64,000 nucleotides of DNA, taken from Podocnemis expansa (Eukaryota; Chordata; Testudines; Podocnemididae). The translations under genes were made by a program, and so were the position numbers. The notes under the pieces are model-generated. The model was given only the letters and a program-made list of their open reading frames with translations. It was not told where the DNA came from and made no database searches. The DNA lies in NCBI GenBank assembly GCA_007922195.1, contig ML681963.1, forward strand, positions 52,895,918 to 52,959,917, written 5' to 3'. This document shows, in pieces, positions 11,391 to 61,430 of this stretch; the stretch's first letter is position 1; each line of letters begins with the position of its first letter.

Positions 11391-11896
11391 GGCTACGTCC
11401 ACACACAAGCCATTGTTTCAAACCAAGCTGTTTCAAAATAATGCCTTATATATAATATAAAATAATGCCAGGGGTAGGGGGGGCAAGGGGGCTGAGGCAC
11501 CCATCCCCCGCTGCTCCCAGCAAGGAGAGGCAGGAGGGAAACCGGCTGGGGCACCCTCGGACCCCCTGCACTCCACTTAGCACCCTGGCCAGGGTGCTGG
11601 GGGGGTGGGACCTTCCTCCCAGGGTGCTATGCACCCTGGGTGGAAGGTCCTTGTTATTTCAAAACAATCCTTGCTTTGAAATAACATGTCCAAACGGCAT
11701 TATTTTGAAACAACTGGTTTTGAAATAACCCTCCTTTTGAAAGCAAAGTGGTTTAAGCTGTTTCAAAAGGAGGGCTCTTGTTTCAAAATGAGGAGCTCCC
11801 TCCTTTCGAAACAAGAAAACGTTGTGTGGACATGGGGACTTTTATTTCAAAACAACCAGTGTTGTTTCGAAATAAAAGCCCTGTGTGGACATACCC
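11391..11896. mobile_element. MITE with TTA target duplication inserted in CR1
   Basis: The ends are ggctacgtccacacaca and tgtgtggacataccc, flanked by tta on both sides (11388-11390 and 11897-11899). The interior has tgtttcaaaataa, ttatttcaaaacaa and tttgaaac words plus the palindrome tagcaccctggccagggtgc. Target reconstruction is clean: the CR1 coding sequence ...gatgccatctta / gatttcatactgatg... continues across it. Confidence 0.88.
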
Positions 11897-13783
11897 TTAG
11901 ATTTCATACTGATGAGGAATGAGGACCTCATAGAGGAACTGGTTGTAGGAGACAGCTTTGATTCTAGTGATCCTGAGCTAATTCAGTTCAAACTAAATGG
12001 CAGGCTAAACAAAAATAAATCTGTGACTAGGGTCTTTGACTTTAAAAGTGGCAACTTTAGAACATTAAGGGAATTAATTGGGGAAGTGGACTGGACTGAA
12101 GGTGAAGGTAGAAGAGGCCTGGAACTGTTTCAAGTCAAAGTTGTAGGAAGTATCTGAAGCCGACATTCCAAGGAAAGGGAAATATTATTAGGGAAGAACT
12201 GTAGACCAAGCTGGATGAATAAGAATCTTGGGCAGGTGATTAGAAGGAAGCACAGAGCCTACAAGGAGTGGAAGATGGGAGAGATCAGCAATGAAAGCTA
12301 CCTCTTGGAGGTCAGAATATGTAGAGATAAAGGGAGAAAGGCAAAAAGTCAAGCAAAGCTGGACCTTATGAAGGGAATTAAAACCAATAGTAAAAAAGGT
12401 TCTTTAGCCAAATAAATAGGGAGAAAAAGAAAGAAGAACTGGGAGTGTTAAACACTGAGGATGGGATGGAGGTCAAGGGTAAGTTAGGTATCACTGAATG
12501 CCTAAATAAGTACTTTGCCCATGTTTTTAATGAGAGTGGTGATAAGATTGGGAATAGAGTTAGGGAAGCTAATAGGAATGAGGACATGAAAGTGGAAATT
12601 ACTACACCTGAGGCAGAAGCCAAACTTGAGCTGCTGGATGGGACTAAATCAGGGGGCCCAGACAATCTCCATCTGAGGATATTAAAGGAACTGGCACATG
12701 AAACTGCCAGCCCATTAGCAAGGATTTTTAATGACTCAGTGAACTTGAGGGTTGTACCGCATGATCGGAGAATCACTAATATAGTTCCTATTTTCAAGAA
12801 GGGAATAAAAGTGATCTGGGTAACTACAGGCCTGTTAGTTTGTCCTCAGTAGTATGCAAGGTCTTGGACAAAATTCTGAAGAAGAAAGTTCTTAAGGATA
12901 TTGAGGATAACAGTAACTGGGATAAAATATAACATGGCTTTACAAAAGGTAGACAAGATCCACCTGACTTCCTCTTTAGAGAGGATAACAGATGTTTTAG
13001 ATAAAGGGAATACAATGGGCCTAATTTTCTTAGATTTCAGTAAGACATTTGATAAAGTTGCACACAGGGAATTAGTTAAATTACAAAAGATGGGCATTAA
13101 TATGAATATAGTAAGGTGGATAAGAAACTAGTTAAGGGGAGGCTACAGTGGGTTAGACTGAAGGATGAACTATCAAGGTGGAGGGAGGTTACTAATGGAG
13201 TCCCTCAGGGATTGGTCTTGGGACCAATCTTATCTAAATTTTTTGTTACTGACTTTGGCACACAAAGAGGGAATGTGCTAATTAAGGTTGCAGATGACAC
13301 CAAGTTGGGAAGTATTGTCAATACAGAGAAGGATTAGAATACCACACAGAAAGATATGGATGACCTTCTAAACTGCAGTATCAGGAATAGCATGAAATTT
13401 ACTAATGGGAAATGCAAGGTTATGGATTTAGGGACAAAAGAAAATTTCCTGTAGGCTGGGGCCACATCAGTTGGGAGGGACTGCGGAGGAGAAGGACCTG
13501 GGTGTCCTGGTTGATCACAGGATGACTATGAGCTGCCAATGTGATGTGGCTGTGAAAAAAGCTAATGCGGATATAGGATGCAGCAGCAGAGGTATTTCAA
13601 GTAGAGACAGGGAGGTGTTAGAGCCACCATACAAGGAGCTGGTGAGACCCCATCTTGAATATTACATGTGGTCCTGGTCCACCATCTTTAAAAGAGATTA
13701 AATTCAAATGAGAACAGGTGCAGAGAAGGGCTACAAGGATTGTCCCCAGAATGGAAAACCTGCCTTATGAGAAGAGACTCGAG

Positions 13784-14190
13784 GGCTATGTCTACACTGG
13801 AGTTGACTAAAGCAACATTTAAGGGTATGAGTTATTAAGTAAACTCAAGCAACTCCATAGCGACATTTGGAGTTCATTAAATCGACTTAAACACTTGCTT
13901 AAGTCAGCTTAACAACTCTTACCCTTAAAGTCCACTTTAAGGGTTAAGTCGACTTTATTAAGTCGACATAACAAAAATGGCCATTAAGGTCTACTTTATA
14001 AAGTGAACATAAGCCCGGAGACTGATTTAAAGTCGACTTTATTAAGTTGACTTTAAATGGACTCCCTGGCTAAAGTTCACTTTATAAAGTTGACTTAAAC
14101 AAATGGGGACTCTCTAAGTCAACTTAATAAAGTTGACTAAGTTGACCCTGTTAAGTCAATTTAACTGAGCCCTCTAGTGTAGACATAGCC
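13784..14190. mobile_element. MITE with TTAAGTCGACTTAA-type interior inserted in CR1
   Basis: The ends ggctatgtctacact and agtgtagacatagcc are perfect inverted repeats of 15 bp, flanked by gag and aag. The interior is built of aagtcgactt, ttataaagt and ttaataaagt words, as in the copy at 747-1186. It cuts the CR1 C-terminal coding region between gaagagactc and aaggagcttggattg, which are contiguous in other CR1 copies (compare 21400-21430). Confidence 0.88.
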
Positions 14191-14566
14191 AAGGAGCTTG
14201 GATTGTTTAGCCTAACCAAAAGAAGGGTGAGGGGTGAGATGACTGCTCTCTATAAATACATCAGAGGGATAAATATCCGGGAGGGAGAAGAATTTCTAAG
14301 TACAGCCCCAGTTTGGACAAATGGATACAAACTGTCAGGAAATTTAGACACAGGTTTCTAACCATCAAAGGAGTAAAATTCTGGAACAGCCTTTTAAGGA
14401 GAGCTGTGGGGGCAAAAATCATAACTGCCTTCAAAACTGAGCTTGATAAGTTTATGGAAGGGATGGTATGATGGGATGGCCTACTTTGGAAATTGACTGA
14501 TCTTTCATCTTCAACTACTAGTGGTGGATATGCCAGTGGCTGAAGAAGGGAGGGTTCTGAGTTATT

Positions 14567-14944
14567 TTCCAAAGGGATAGCCATGTTTATTCTAGTCCAG
14601 CAAAAAAAAAAAAAAAAACCAAGGAGTCGTGTGGCACTTTAAAACTAACAGATTTATTTTTCGCATGAGCTTTCGTGGGAGAAAATCCCACTTCGTAAGA
14701 TGTTTCGAAGATGGGTGAACTTACAGAATGTAATGAAATGGTTTGAACCTAGCAACTGCTCTGATTTGCTGTTACTGTATGACCTGATCCCATGTTTTAC
14801 ACCCCTTTGCATTTATTTTCATTCCATTCTGTAAGTTCACCCATCTTCGAAGCATCTGACAAAGTGGGATTTTCTCCCATGAAAGCTGATACGAAAAATA
14901 AATCTATTAGTCTTAAAGTGCCACACGACTCCTTGTTTTTTTTC
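14567..14944. mobile_element. Inverted Cry SINE dimer with palindromic spacer, 10-bp target duplication
   Basis: A plus-strand SINE (gggatagccatgtttattct ... gagctttcgtgggagaaaat) is followed by a spacer at about 14711-14845 (gaacttacagaatgtaatga, gatttgctgttactgtatga, tgacctgatcccatg, attccattctgtaagttc). A minus-strand SINE half follows (tctcccatgaaagctgatac, ttagtcttaaagtgccacac). Perfect duplications ctgagttatt lie at 14557-14566 and 14945-14954. The insertion is inside the CR1 3' region. Confidence 0.9.
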
Positions 14945-15305
14945 CTGAGTTATTGCAGAGAATTCTTTCTTGGGTGACTGGCTGGTGAGACTTTCCCACA
15001 TGCTCAGGGTTTAAATGATCACCATACTTGGGGCTGGGAAGGAATTCTTCCTCAGGTCTGATTGGCTAGGGCTCTGGGGTTTGTTTGTTTTTTTGCCTTC
15101 CTCTGTAGCATGGGGCATGGCTCAACTGCTGAATTTGCTGTATTTTAAAGTCCTGAAATCATGATTTGAGGACTTAAATAACTCAGTCATAGCTTAGAAG
15201 CTTATTGCTGGAGTGGACTGGTGAGGTTTTGAGGCCTGCATGGTTTAGATCAGACTAGATGATTATACTAGACCCTTCTGATCTTAGAGTCTATGATTCA
15301 TTGGA

Positions 15306-18130
15306 ATTTGATGGCAACTAGTTGGTTTACTATATATATGGTGACAGTTCAGCATTGTTACAATAGGTCCTTCCAACAAGGCTATAAGCTTTTGTTTTAA
15401 ATTAGTCTTAGGAGGATGCCATGGTGAAGGTTAATTACTCTAGGACTCTGTTTAGTTATTGTTATAATATGTATTATCATTCTTTACTGCCCATATTACA
15501 ACAGTGCCTAGAAATCACATCTAGAAATACAGTAAAGGATCACCCCTGCCTTCTTCATTCATTGAAAAAATACCTTGCATCCTTCTTGGCTTAGTTATTT
15601 AAGTCAATCATTTATCCAGCTCGATTCCGATACAGAAATTCTCTCCACTGAGGACTTAAATTGGGCAGATTAAACAAGGGACTCGCCCAGCATACTGAGG
15701 TCCGGCAAAGAAGGCTGATCATAAAGAATTACAAAGCGGGTATTTTGCTGGCAGACCCTCCTTCACTAGGAATTTTCCACTTTTTCCATCTGCAGCTGGA
15801 TTTCTTCAGATTTTAAACCACAGGAAGAAAATGATGAACATTACTCAAGAGGCTTTAAACTGGCAGACAGAAATAAATGAAAATGACATCCACACAGGGA
15901 CTTGAGTTGTTGGGAAGGGATTGTGCAAAATGAGTCCGCTCATTGCTTCACAGAAAGTTTCGACACATGCCAGACTTCAAAAACTTGAATATCTGGATTT
16001 CTGATGGTTTGGGGGAATCTGCTGGATGAGATTAGACAGCCAAAACCCCCGTGAACTTGAGTTCAGAAAAGAAAATACTGCAAAATGACAGTGAAATTAT
16101 ATTTGAAAGAAAACACTAATTAAAGGGCTAATGCTCTCTACATGGCATTATTTTGGAAAGAGAAAAAAATGACTAGTTTTGATTTTCAGTTTCAGGATTA
16201 CTGGAGAACTATCAATAAAAACTTAACAATATTCTTAGCATTACTTGTAGCACCATTTTAAATTATGAAAACTGAATTAATTTCTAAAATCTCATTCCTC
16301 TCTTTGTCAAGGCACCTATTCTATTCTGTATAGGTTCTTACCCTGCACTCATCACTACTGCGTATCTGATTGCCCTCCAGTAACGCATTAGGAAATGTGA
16401 CTGACATTTATCACATGCTTGTTCTGTCATCGTCTGCGCACATAGAGAAGCACTTGCAGTGGATTGTCTTGTTTTTGTGGGGTTTTAGGTGGTTTTTTTT
16501 GGTTGTTTGTTTTGTTTTTCTATTTATACATTTTTAAGCTAGTGAAGGACAAGGTCAACAAAAAGCGCCTTGGACTTGGACAAGATGATGGTGATGTCTG
16601 TGATGGTCCTTTGATGTACTTCATCACCATAGCAACTATTGCTTCACAAACCATGAGAGCTTTTCATCCACGTATCTCATCTGCCAGGTAGGGAATGATT
16701 ATCTCTATTTTTACAAATGGGGCAAAAGAGATTCTCTGTGGGATTCTGGAGCAAAATTCCTGCTGACACATAACTTCCGATCCTAAATTCCTTACTTGTC
16801 TTCAACAAATATACCCCAAACAATTATGAGTAGAGCCCTGAGTGGATACAAATATGTGGATCTGCACCCACAAGAAACTGTCCCTGCATTCATGGATGTG
16901 GAGATAATGAGGATGTCCAGAAATATGCAAGGTTCTACTTATGGGCTGGTAGAAGTTCGAGTTGATTCCTGAGCTGTGGTCTCACAGCTGAGTGATTTAA
17001 TCGCAAGATGCTCTGTGATCTCACCCTGAGTATTAGGGGTTTATTTTCCCCTAGTTCACTTTTTCCTACTTTCACTGTCTTTTTAGTCACTTTCACTTTC
17101 TAGTTCTCATGCACTTTCTGGTAGCACATTGGCATATCTTTCTATTCCCAGTTTCACAGGAATAGACCTAAATCAGAAGCTAAACCTTTTTCAATTACAT
17201 TTAACAGAGAGAGAGAGAGAGCGCAGCTTCTGTTTGCTTATTGTGTTTGTATTTACAAATGACGGTATGTGAGCCAATAGCTCAGGCCTGTTCGACTTCT
17301 CATTGTAGTCAATGGACAAGTTCCCACTGACATCAGTGGAGTAGGATCTGGCACAATAACACACAGTTTGCGCTGAATTTAAAGGCTCCTCCCTTTCTAA
17401 AGGAAGCATCATACTTTTAGCCTGTGTTCTGCAGTATCAGTTCATGCCAATCTGTTTCGGTGTCCGATGTTCTGTTATGGTCAGCTGTGTTGAAATCCTG
17501 AGTTGCATTAACAGACGCACTAAAGATGAGGCTTGAAGTCTAGGCCTTCACTGCCTTCAAAGGCTATTGGACCAGACATGCAGCCTTTTTATCCCCCAAG
17601 TTCTCATCACATATGGCTATAATGGAGTGGGCTCCTAGGAGGTGTGAATTAAAGGAGGAGTCATAAAGGGACATGATTCCCTGCTATTCACTGAGTTTTC
17701 TTCCCTTACAGATACTATCAAGTCGTCCACATCAGAGATGATTTCTCTCTGGTGCTTCTGATGAGCAATTACTTTGCCTTTGGGATGCATCAGCATGCAC
17801 CAAATATCTGGTATTGACAAAAGACCTTACAACGGATGGAAAGATGTGAGGGAGAAGACATCCAAGACCCACCCCCAAGGCAATACTCCCTCTCACAAGA
17901 AGAACACAGCACTCTAGCATCAGTATCATTTTCAGAAACACAGGATTTTTCCAGCAAAGTGGAGCTTAATATACATTTCTGACTAACAGCAGGACCGACA
18001 TCCTTTGTTATGGTTCCACGAGAGTGTCTTTGTTTCAAAGAGAAAAGAAAAGCCTGGGGTTTAGCTGGGCAAAGCCATCTTGGGGATTCAGATACACAGT
18101 CTCCATTACCATTAAAAGCCTAAATCCTTA
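15306..18130. other. Presumed intron, mostly unrecognised
   Basis: It holds a short MIR-like scrap (16685-16740, tatttttacaaatggggcaa), a (GA) run at 17206-17222 and a palindromic relic at about 17285-17352 (cattgtagtcaatggacaag). No exon was recognised. Confidence 0.4.
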
Positions 18131-18204
18131 ACCCGTATAAACTGGCACAATTCCATTGCAATCAATGGCACTACAGTACTTTACACCAGCTGAAGCTCTG
18201 GCCC
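18131..18204. repeat. Palindromic MITE relic, TTTACACCAGCTGAGGATCTGGCCC family
   Basis: It reads ttccattgcaatcaatggca, then tttacaccagctgaagctct and ggccc. Related pieces lie at 31386-31460, 31505-31545, 37211-37275, 38365-38425 and near 55360-55382. The family is an imperfect palindrome of about 100 bp. Confidence 0.5.
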
Positions 18205-19794
18205 AACATGTCCCAGACCTTTAGACAGCTTTGAAAGATTCAGGCTGGATTCCCCATCCTTCTTTACTGCGAGTACCTGTATCCTTAGGACATGCCTAAG
18301 AAAGGTGATTGATTTTTCAGGGAGCTCCTTCTGAAAATAGTACCAGCAGCCGCTACACTCAACATGCTCCTTTCCTGAAACGCATGTTTCAATACATCCT
18401 TGGGTGCATGATTATCTCAGTAATTTGAACACTGGCAATGTGCTCTATGGTTGTATTACACTTCAAAGGTACACCAAACCCAAAAAGTGTGCTAGTATGT
18501 GTCACCAGTTAAATACACTACATAAGCATTACCCTGACTTCCTATTGGGCAAATTCTTGGTCTTGACTTTATATGGTCCCATGTGATTTCTTTCTTGCAA
18601 TGAGAATAGAAGATTGCTGCAAAGCTGATGTTGAAACTTTTTAATAAGTTGTGATTAATTTCATTTGTATTTAGCAAGCATTAATTGCCTCTTACTTCAA
18701 TGTTTTTGTTTGTATTCTGCCTCAGACCATTTCCAAAATGAATTTCACACAATTGTCTGATTAAGTGAAAGCCAGACTCAGGCATGGCTCCAACACAGGG
18801 CACACAGACAGGTGTGCTGTATCTCATACCCAGTGCTTTTCAGCAAGACCAAAACTAAATTGCTGCCCTAAGACAAGGAAAAGCGCTCAGAAAAAGAACA
18901 CAGCACACTAGTCAGCAAGTGGCTTCTACTTGTCATTTAAGTAAGGGTGAATTGCAGCTCAGAAACAGTTCTTGATAAATACCTCTCATAGGAAGGCTCT
19001 CTCCCCTCCAGCTCATGTAGAGGAGCTGGTACCTAGTAAGTTTAGGCTATGATACACACATGGTGAGTCTGGCTATATGGAATGAAACTCCTAATTTGAA
19101 CTCCACTCCTGTATCTAACACTTGGGCAGAGATGACATCTCCATGCTAATGACCCTGAATAAGTTGTTTGGGTTATTACGTGACAGAACAGTTAGCAGAT
19201 AGCCTTGCTGCAAAAAACAGCTTGGAGGAGTCTCTTCTAACTGAGGTGTACTTATAAACTATGTGCATCTTTCACTTAGGTGGGAGAGGGCAGAAGGCTT
19301 ACACTTGGCTACTTTGTAGGGGCACATTAGACTGGGACCCCCTGACTCCAGAGCCCAGGTTTTCTTGGTCAAACAGCCTCCTCCATGTCAAAAAACAAGG
19401 AGCATTGAGACTGATGATAGGACTTTGGCACCTCCTCTTGCAAAGTCAAAGGGCTCCCCTTTCTTATCTCACTGCAAGGTTCCAGGAAGTAAATGAAGAA
19501 GTAGAGTGTGGAAAACAATCTAAAGCATGGCAAGCACCAAGCTAAAAATTGCAGGGGGAGGAAGATGACAAACACAAGAGTGCTCATCACAGAATACATT
19601 AGAACTGTGTGACAGGCACTGTGTGACCCCAGTCCTGAAAGGCAATAGTTATCCAATCCCAGTCTGAGGTCAAGCAGCAGGTGGTCAGAAACAGATCAAT
19701 CAAGCTGTAATGTTAAAGCAAGTCAACGGAAGTAACTGAATCTAGGAATAACGATGGATTCATTCTAAAATTCTACAAATTACAGAGGGAAAGG
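18205..19794. other. Presumed intron, nothing recognised
   Basis: No exon or clear repeat. The 94-codon plus frame at 19261-19545 lacks any domain signature. Confidence 0.4.
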
Positions 19795-21778
19795 ACCTAC
19801 TAAATGAGCACAGGAAAACACCATACCAATGTGCAGAAAGAACAGCAAGTGTGGAAGGTGTCCAGCATGGCTTAGCAGAGAACTCTGTGGTGAGCTGAAA
19901 CATAAAAAGGAAGCTTACAAGAAGTGGAAGCTTGGGCAGATGACTGGGGAGGCATATAAAGATACTGTTTGGGCCTGCAGAAATAAAATCAGAAAGGCCA
20001 AAGTGCAGTTTGAGTTGAAAGAAGAAATGGATGTGAAGGATAACAGGAAGGGGTTCTACAAGTATGTCAGCAACAAGAAGAGAATCAGGGATTGTGTAGG
20101 TCTCCTACTGAACAGGGCAGATATCCTTATGGTGGATGATGTGAAAAAGGTTAAAGTACTCAATGCTTTTTTTACATCAGTCTTCACAGGCAGAGTCAGC
20201 TCCCAAGATACTACACTGGGTAATACAGAATGGAGAGAAGGAGGGTGGCCCGCGGTGGTGGAAGGTCAGGTTAGGGACTACTTAAAGAAGACAGATGTGC
20301 GCAAGTCTATGGGGCCAGGTGAACTGCATCTGAGCGTGCTGAGAGAGTTGGCCAATGTGATTGCAGAGCTGCTGGCCATTATCTTTGAAAACTCATGGCG
20401 AATGGGGGAGGTCCTGGAGGATTGGAAGAAGGCAAATATAGTATCTATCCTCAAGAAAGGGGAAAAGGAGGATCTGGGGAACTACAGACCAGTCAGCCCC
20501 ACCTCAATCCCTGGAAAAATCATGGAGCAGGTCCTCAAAGAATCCATCCTGAAACACTTGGAGGAAAACAGAGTGATCAGGAACAGTCAGGCATGGATTC
20601 ACCAAGGGTAAATCATGCCTGACCAACCTGATTGTCTTCTGTGGTGAGATGACTAGATTTGTGGATGTAGGAATAGCTGTTGACATGATATACCCGGACT
20701 TTAGCATGGCTTTTGACTTGGTTTCCCATAGCATTCTCATTGGCATGTTAGGAAGTATGGATTGGATGAGTAAACCGTAAGGTGGATAGAAAACTGGCTA
20801 GATGAATGGGCTCAGTGGGTATGAATCAAAGGCTCAGTGTCTAGCTGGCAACTAGTAATGAATGGAGTGCCCCAGGGGCCCGTTCTATTCAACATCTTCA
20901 TTAATGATTTTGATGATGGGATAGATTGCATGGTCAGTAAGTTCATGGATGACACCAAGCTGGGAGGAATTGTGGACATGCTGGAGGGCAAGGACAGGAT
21001 TCAGGGAGACTCAGACAAATTGGAGCAGTGGCCAAAAGAAATTTCATGAGGTTCAACAAGGACAAGTGCAAAGTCTTGCACTTCGGATGGAAAAACCCTA
21101 TGCATTGCTACAGGCTGGGGACTGACCAGCTAAGCAGCAGTAGTAGACAGGAAGCTGGATGAGTCAACAGTATGCTCTTGTAGCCAAAAAGGCTAATGGC
21201 ATATTGAGCCGCATCACAAAGAGCGTTGCCAGGAGATCAGGGGATGTGATTATTCCCCTCTATTTGGCACTGGTCAGGCAGCATCTGGAATATTGTGTCC
21301 AGTTTTGGGCTCCCCACTACAAAAAGGATATGGATAAATTAGAAAGAGTCCAGAGGAGGGCAACAAAAATGATTAGGGCAGTGGGGCACATGACTTATGA
21401 GGAGAGACTGAAGGAACTAGGCTTATTTAGCCTGCAGAAGAGAAGACTGAGGGGAGATTTGATAGCAACCTTCAACTGCTTGAAGGAGTGCTCCAGATAA
21501 GAGGGAGCTCGGCTGTTCTCAGTAGTAACAGAGGACAGAACAAGGAGCAATGGTTTCAAGTTACAGCTGGGGAGGTCGAGACTGGATATTAGGAAAAACT
21601 TTCTCACTGGGAGAGTGGTGAAGCATTGGAAGGGGTTGTCGAGGGAGGTGGTAGAATCTCCACCTTTGGAGATATTTAAGGTCCAGTTAGACAAAACCCT
21701 GGCTGGGATGATTTAGTGAGAGTGGTCCTCATGAGGTCCCTTCCAAACCTATGATTTTATGACTCTATGAGATAGTGT
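19795..21778 (+). mobile_element. CR1 LINE, 5'-truncated, most of ORF2 readable
   Basis: A 260-codon open stretch (19829-20611) gives the pre-RT and RT N-terminal part: WLSRELCGELKHKKEAYKKW, WKKANIVSILKKGEKEDLGN, YRPVSPTSIPGKIMEQVL. RT continues in other frames at 20837-21049 (MNGVPQGPVLFNIFINDFDD, KFMDDTKLGG), then 21159-21500 ([35 protein letters not shown]). The 3' tail gtagaatctccacctttgga ... ctatgattttatgactctat ends the copy. The RT catalytic box is FMDD rather than the usual FADD. Frameshifts near 20610, 20780 and 21120 make it dead. The endonuclease is missing. Confidence 0.92.
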
Positions 21779-21879
21779 CACCTCTACCAGTTCAGGATGA
21801 GCTCTACAACATGTTCTTTATGTCCCAGCTAATGGGGTTATTACCACTTGTCTTGGGAAACTATTCTGAAGTCAAAACT

Positions 21880-22127
21880 CGTATTTGTGGCTGAGAAGGT
21901 TGAGGTTGAATATTAGGAAAAACTTTCTTACTAGGAGGGTGGTGAAGCATTGGAATAGGCTACCTACAGAAGTGGTGTAATCTCCATCTTTGGAGATATT
22001 TAAGGCTCAGTTAGACAAAACCCTGGCTGGGATGATTTAGTGAGAGTGGTCCTGCTTTTTTGGCAGGGGGTTTGACTAGATGACCTCATGGGGTCCCTTT
22101 AAACCCTATGATTCTATGATTTTACCT
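21880..22127 (+). mobile_element. Second CR1 3' fragment
   Basis: It repeats the 3' segment of the preceding copy (aggttgaatattaggaaaaa, gagggtggtgaagcattgg, ctctatgattctatgatttt end). It retains the ctgcttttttggcaggggg segment that the copy ending at 21778 lacks. It is thus a separate 3' end, either a second insertion or a duplicated tail. Confidence 0.85.
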
Positions 22128-22454
22128 CGTATTTTTCTGTGCCTAGTTTAACAACATTTTTCCTTCCACCTCTTTAAATAATTCTTTCACAAATGTGATG
22201 TTGAAGCTCTGTAAATATTTGTAAACCACTAGGCCCCACCCTGACAAGGTGCTGCTCACCCAATTTGGCCATACTGATATTTAGCTTTATTATAATTTCC
22301 TACATGTCAAGCCCTTTTGGGCTCCTACATATCATTGCTGGTCTGCACCCAATCAGCAGTCTCACCATAAGTAGCTCTCAGCCTGAAAGAAACAATTTCT
22401 CCACATCTTTAATATTCCTTGGTTAACATTTTCATAGGTGGATGAATCAATGAT

Positions 22455-22562
22455 AAACATTGCCTAATTTTCAAAAGTACCAGGCACTTAAAAACTGCCA
22501 CTGAAGTAAATGGCTGATGCAAATACTCAGCACTTCTTAAAATCACATATTTAGGGTCCTAG
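22455..22562. repeat. Palindromic MITE relic, GATTTTCAAAAG...GGCACTTAA family
   Basis: It reads cctaattttcaaaagtacca, ggcacttaaaaactgcca and agcacttcttaaaatcaca. Similar pieces are at 23440-23515, 30730-30845 and 62755-62862. It resembles the reptile repeat with TTTCAAAGGTATTTAGGCACC arms, from memory. Confidence 0.4.
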
Positions 22563-22605
22563 AGATGAATGCTGGTTTCTGGTTGTAGGCATCACATTTT
22601 GAAGT

Positions 22606-22821
22606 AAAAACAATGAGAGTCTCGTGGCACCTTATAGACTAACAGATTTCTTCGAGCATAAGCTTTTGTGGGCTTCAACCCACTTCATCAGATGCAAGAT
22701 GCATCTGACAAAGTGTGTTGAAGCCCATGAAAGCTTATGCTCAAAGAAATCTGTTAGTCTCTAAGGTGCCACAGGACTCTTGCTGCTTTTGCTACACACA
22801 GACTAACACGGCTACCCCTCT
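22606..22821. mobile_element. Cry-type SINE inverted dimer, near-perfect hairpin without spacer
   Basis: The left half is aaaacaatgagagtctcgtg, gcaccttatagactaacaga, cataagcttttgtgggcttc and cacttcatcagatgc. The right half runs back as gcatctgacaaagtgtgttg, gaagcccatgaaagcttatg, tctgttagtctctaaggtgc, and ends with the tRNA-like head cacggctacccctctgg. The arms are about 90 bp with a centre at about 22692. No clear target duplication was seen. Confidence 0.85.
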
Positions 22822-60820
<37,999 letters not shown>

Positions 60821-61430
60821 CTCGGGTAGTTAACCCGTGTTAAAATGCCAGTGAAGACAAAGCAGCTCAGCTTTTTACTCAGCCTGAATTCAAACCCAGA
60901 CTCATCTGGACAATGTCTACATTGCATCTGGGAGTGAGTAGCCAAGCCTAGACAAGAGAGACTTGTGTCAACAGGGCTCATGCTAGTATGCTAAAAATAG
61001 TTGTGCAGACATGTTCCAAAAGGGTAGCCATATTAGTCTAGTTCAGTAAAACAAAAAGGAGTCCTGTGGAACTTAAAGACTAACACATGTATTTATCACA
61101 TGAGCTTTTGTGGGAGAAAAATCCCACTTCGTAAGGTGCTTTGAAGAGGGGGAATTTACAGAATGGGAGTGATTCAGGCTGGAGCTTGGACTTTCAAGCC
61201 TAGGGGACTGGATGGGCTTGAGTGCCCAAGCTGGGGCACAGCTTTAGTACCTACACAGCTATTTTCAGTGAAATAATCACACAAGTTTGTCTATCTAGGC
61301 TGAAAGGCTTACTCCCAGAAGCACTGCAGACACATACTCTTAAAGGCTTTGATCGGAGCTGCTGACCTGCATTAAAAGGTACACTGCAGTGTCTTCATTA
61401 CTATTTTAACCTGAGTTAGCTAACCCAGGT
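60821..61430. mobile_element. DNA-transposon-like element with long inverted ends, interrupted by a SINE
   Basis: The left end ctcgggtagttaacccgtgt+taaaatgccagtgaagaca is matched in reverse by tgtcttcattactattttaa+cctgagttagctaacccagg on the right, about 40 bp with mismatches. The inside is diverged (agtgagtagccaagcctaga, ggctggagcttggactttca). A SINE sits at 61016-61170. No transposase was seen. The superfamily is not determined. Confidence 0.65.
61016..61170 (+). mobile_element. Cry-type SINE with start of the spacer
   Basis: It reads ccaaaagggtagccatatta, gtctagttcagtaaaacaaa, cttaaagactaacacatgta and catgagcttttgtgggagaa. It ends with gggggaatttacagaatggg, which is the first part of the dimer spacer. 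It is therefore a truncated dimer. Confidence 0.8.

Larger units (their letters stand above)
11150..15305 (+). mobile_element. CR1 LINE, nearly full ORF2 span, decayed and interrupted by three insertions
   Basis: Remnants of ORF2 lie in order along +. The endonuclease C-terminal part is split at 11390/11897 (LDFIL.RNEDLIEELVVGDS, then SDPELIQFKL). The pre-RT region is at 12215-12850 (KSGGPDNLHLRILKELAHE). RT follows at 12901-13337 (IFLDFSKTFDKVAHRELV, NGVPQGLVLGP, ADDTKLG), and the C-terminal region at 13471-13701 (KDLGVLVDHRM, LVRPHLEY). The 3' end comes at 14191-15305. Several frameshifts and stops inactivate it. It is interrupted by MITEs at 11391-11896 and 13784-14190 and by an inverted SINE pair at 14567-14944. 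Removing these restores CR1 continuity, so the CR1 is the oldest layer. Confidence 0.9.

Noticed and set aside
22606..22821. Candidate tRNA gene at the SINE head (cggctacccctctgg region and other SINE heads)
   Set aside because: The tRNA-like heads belong to SINEs, have no complete cloverleaf and recur with the SINE body.
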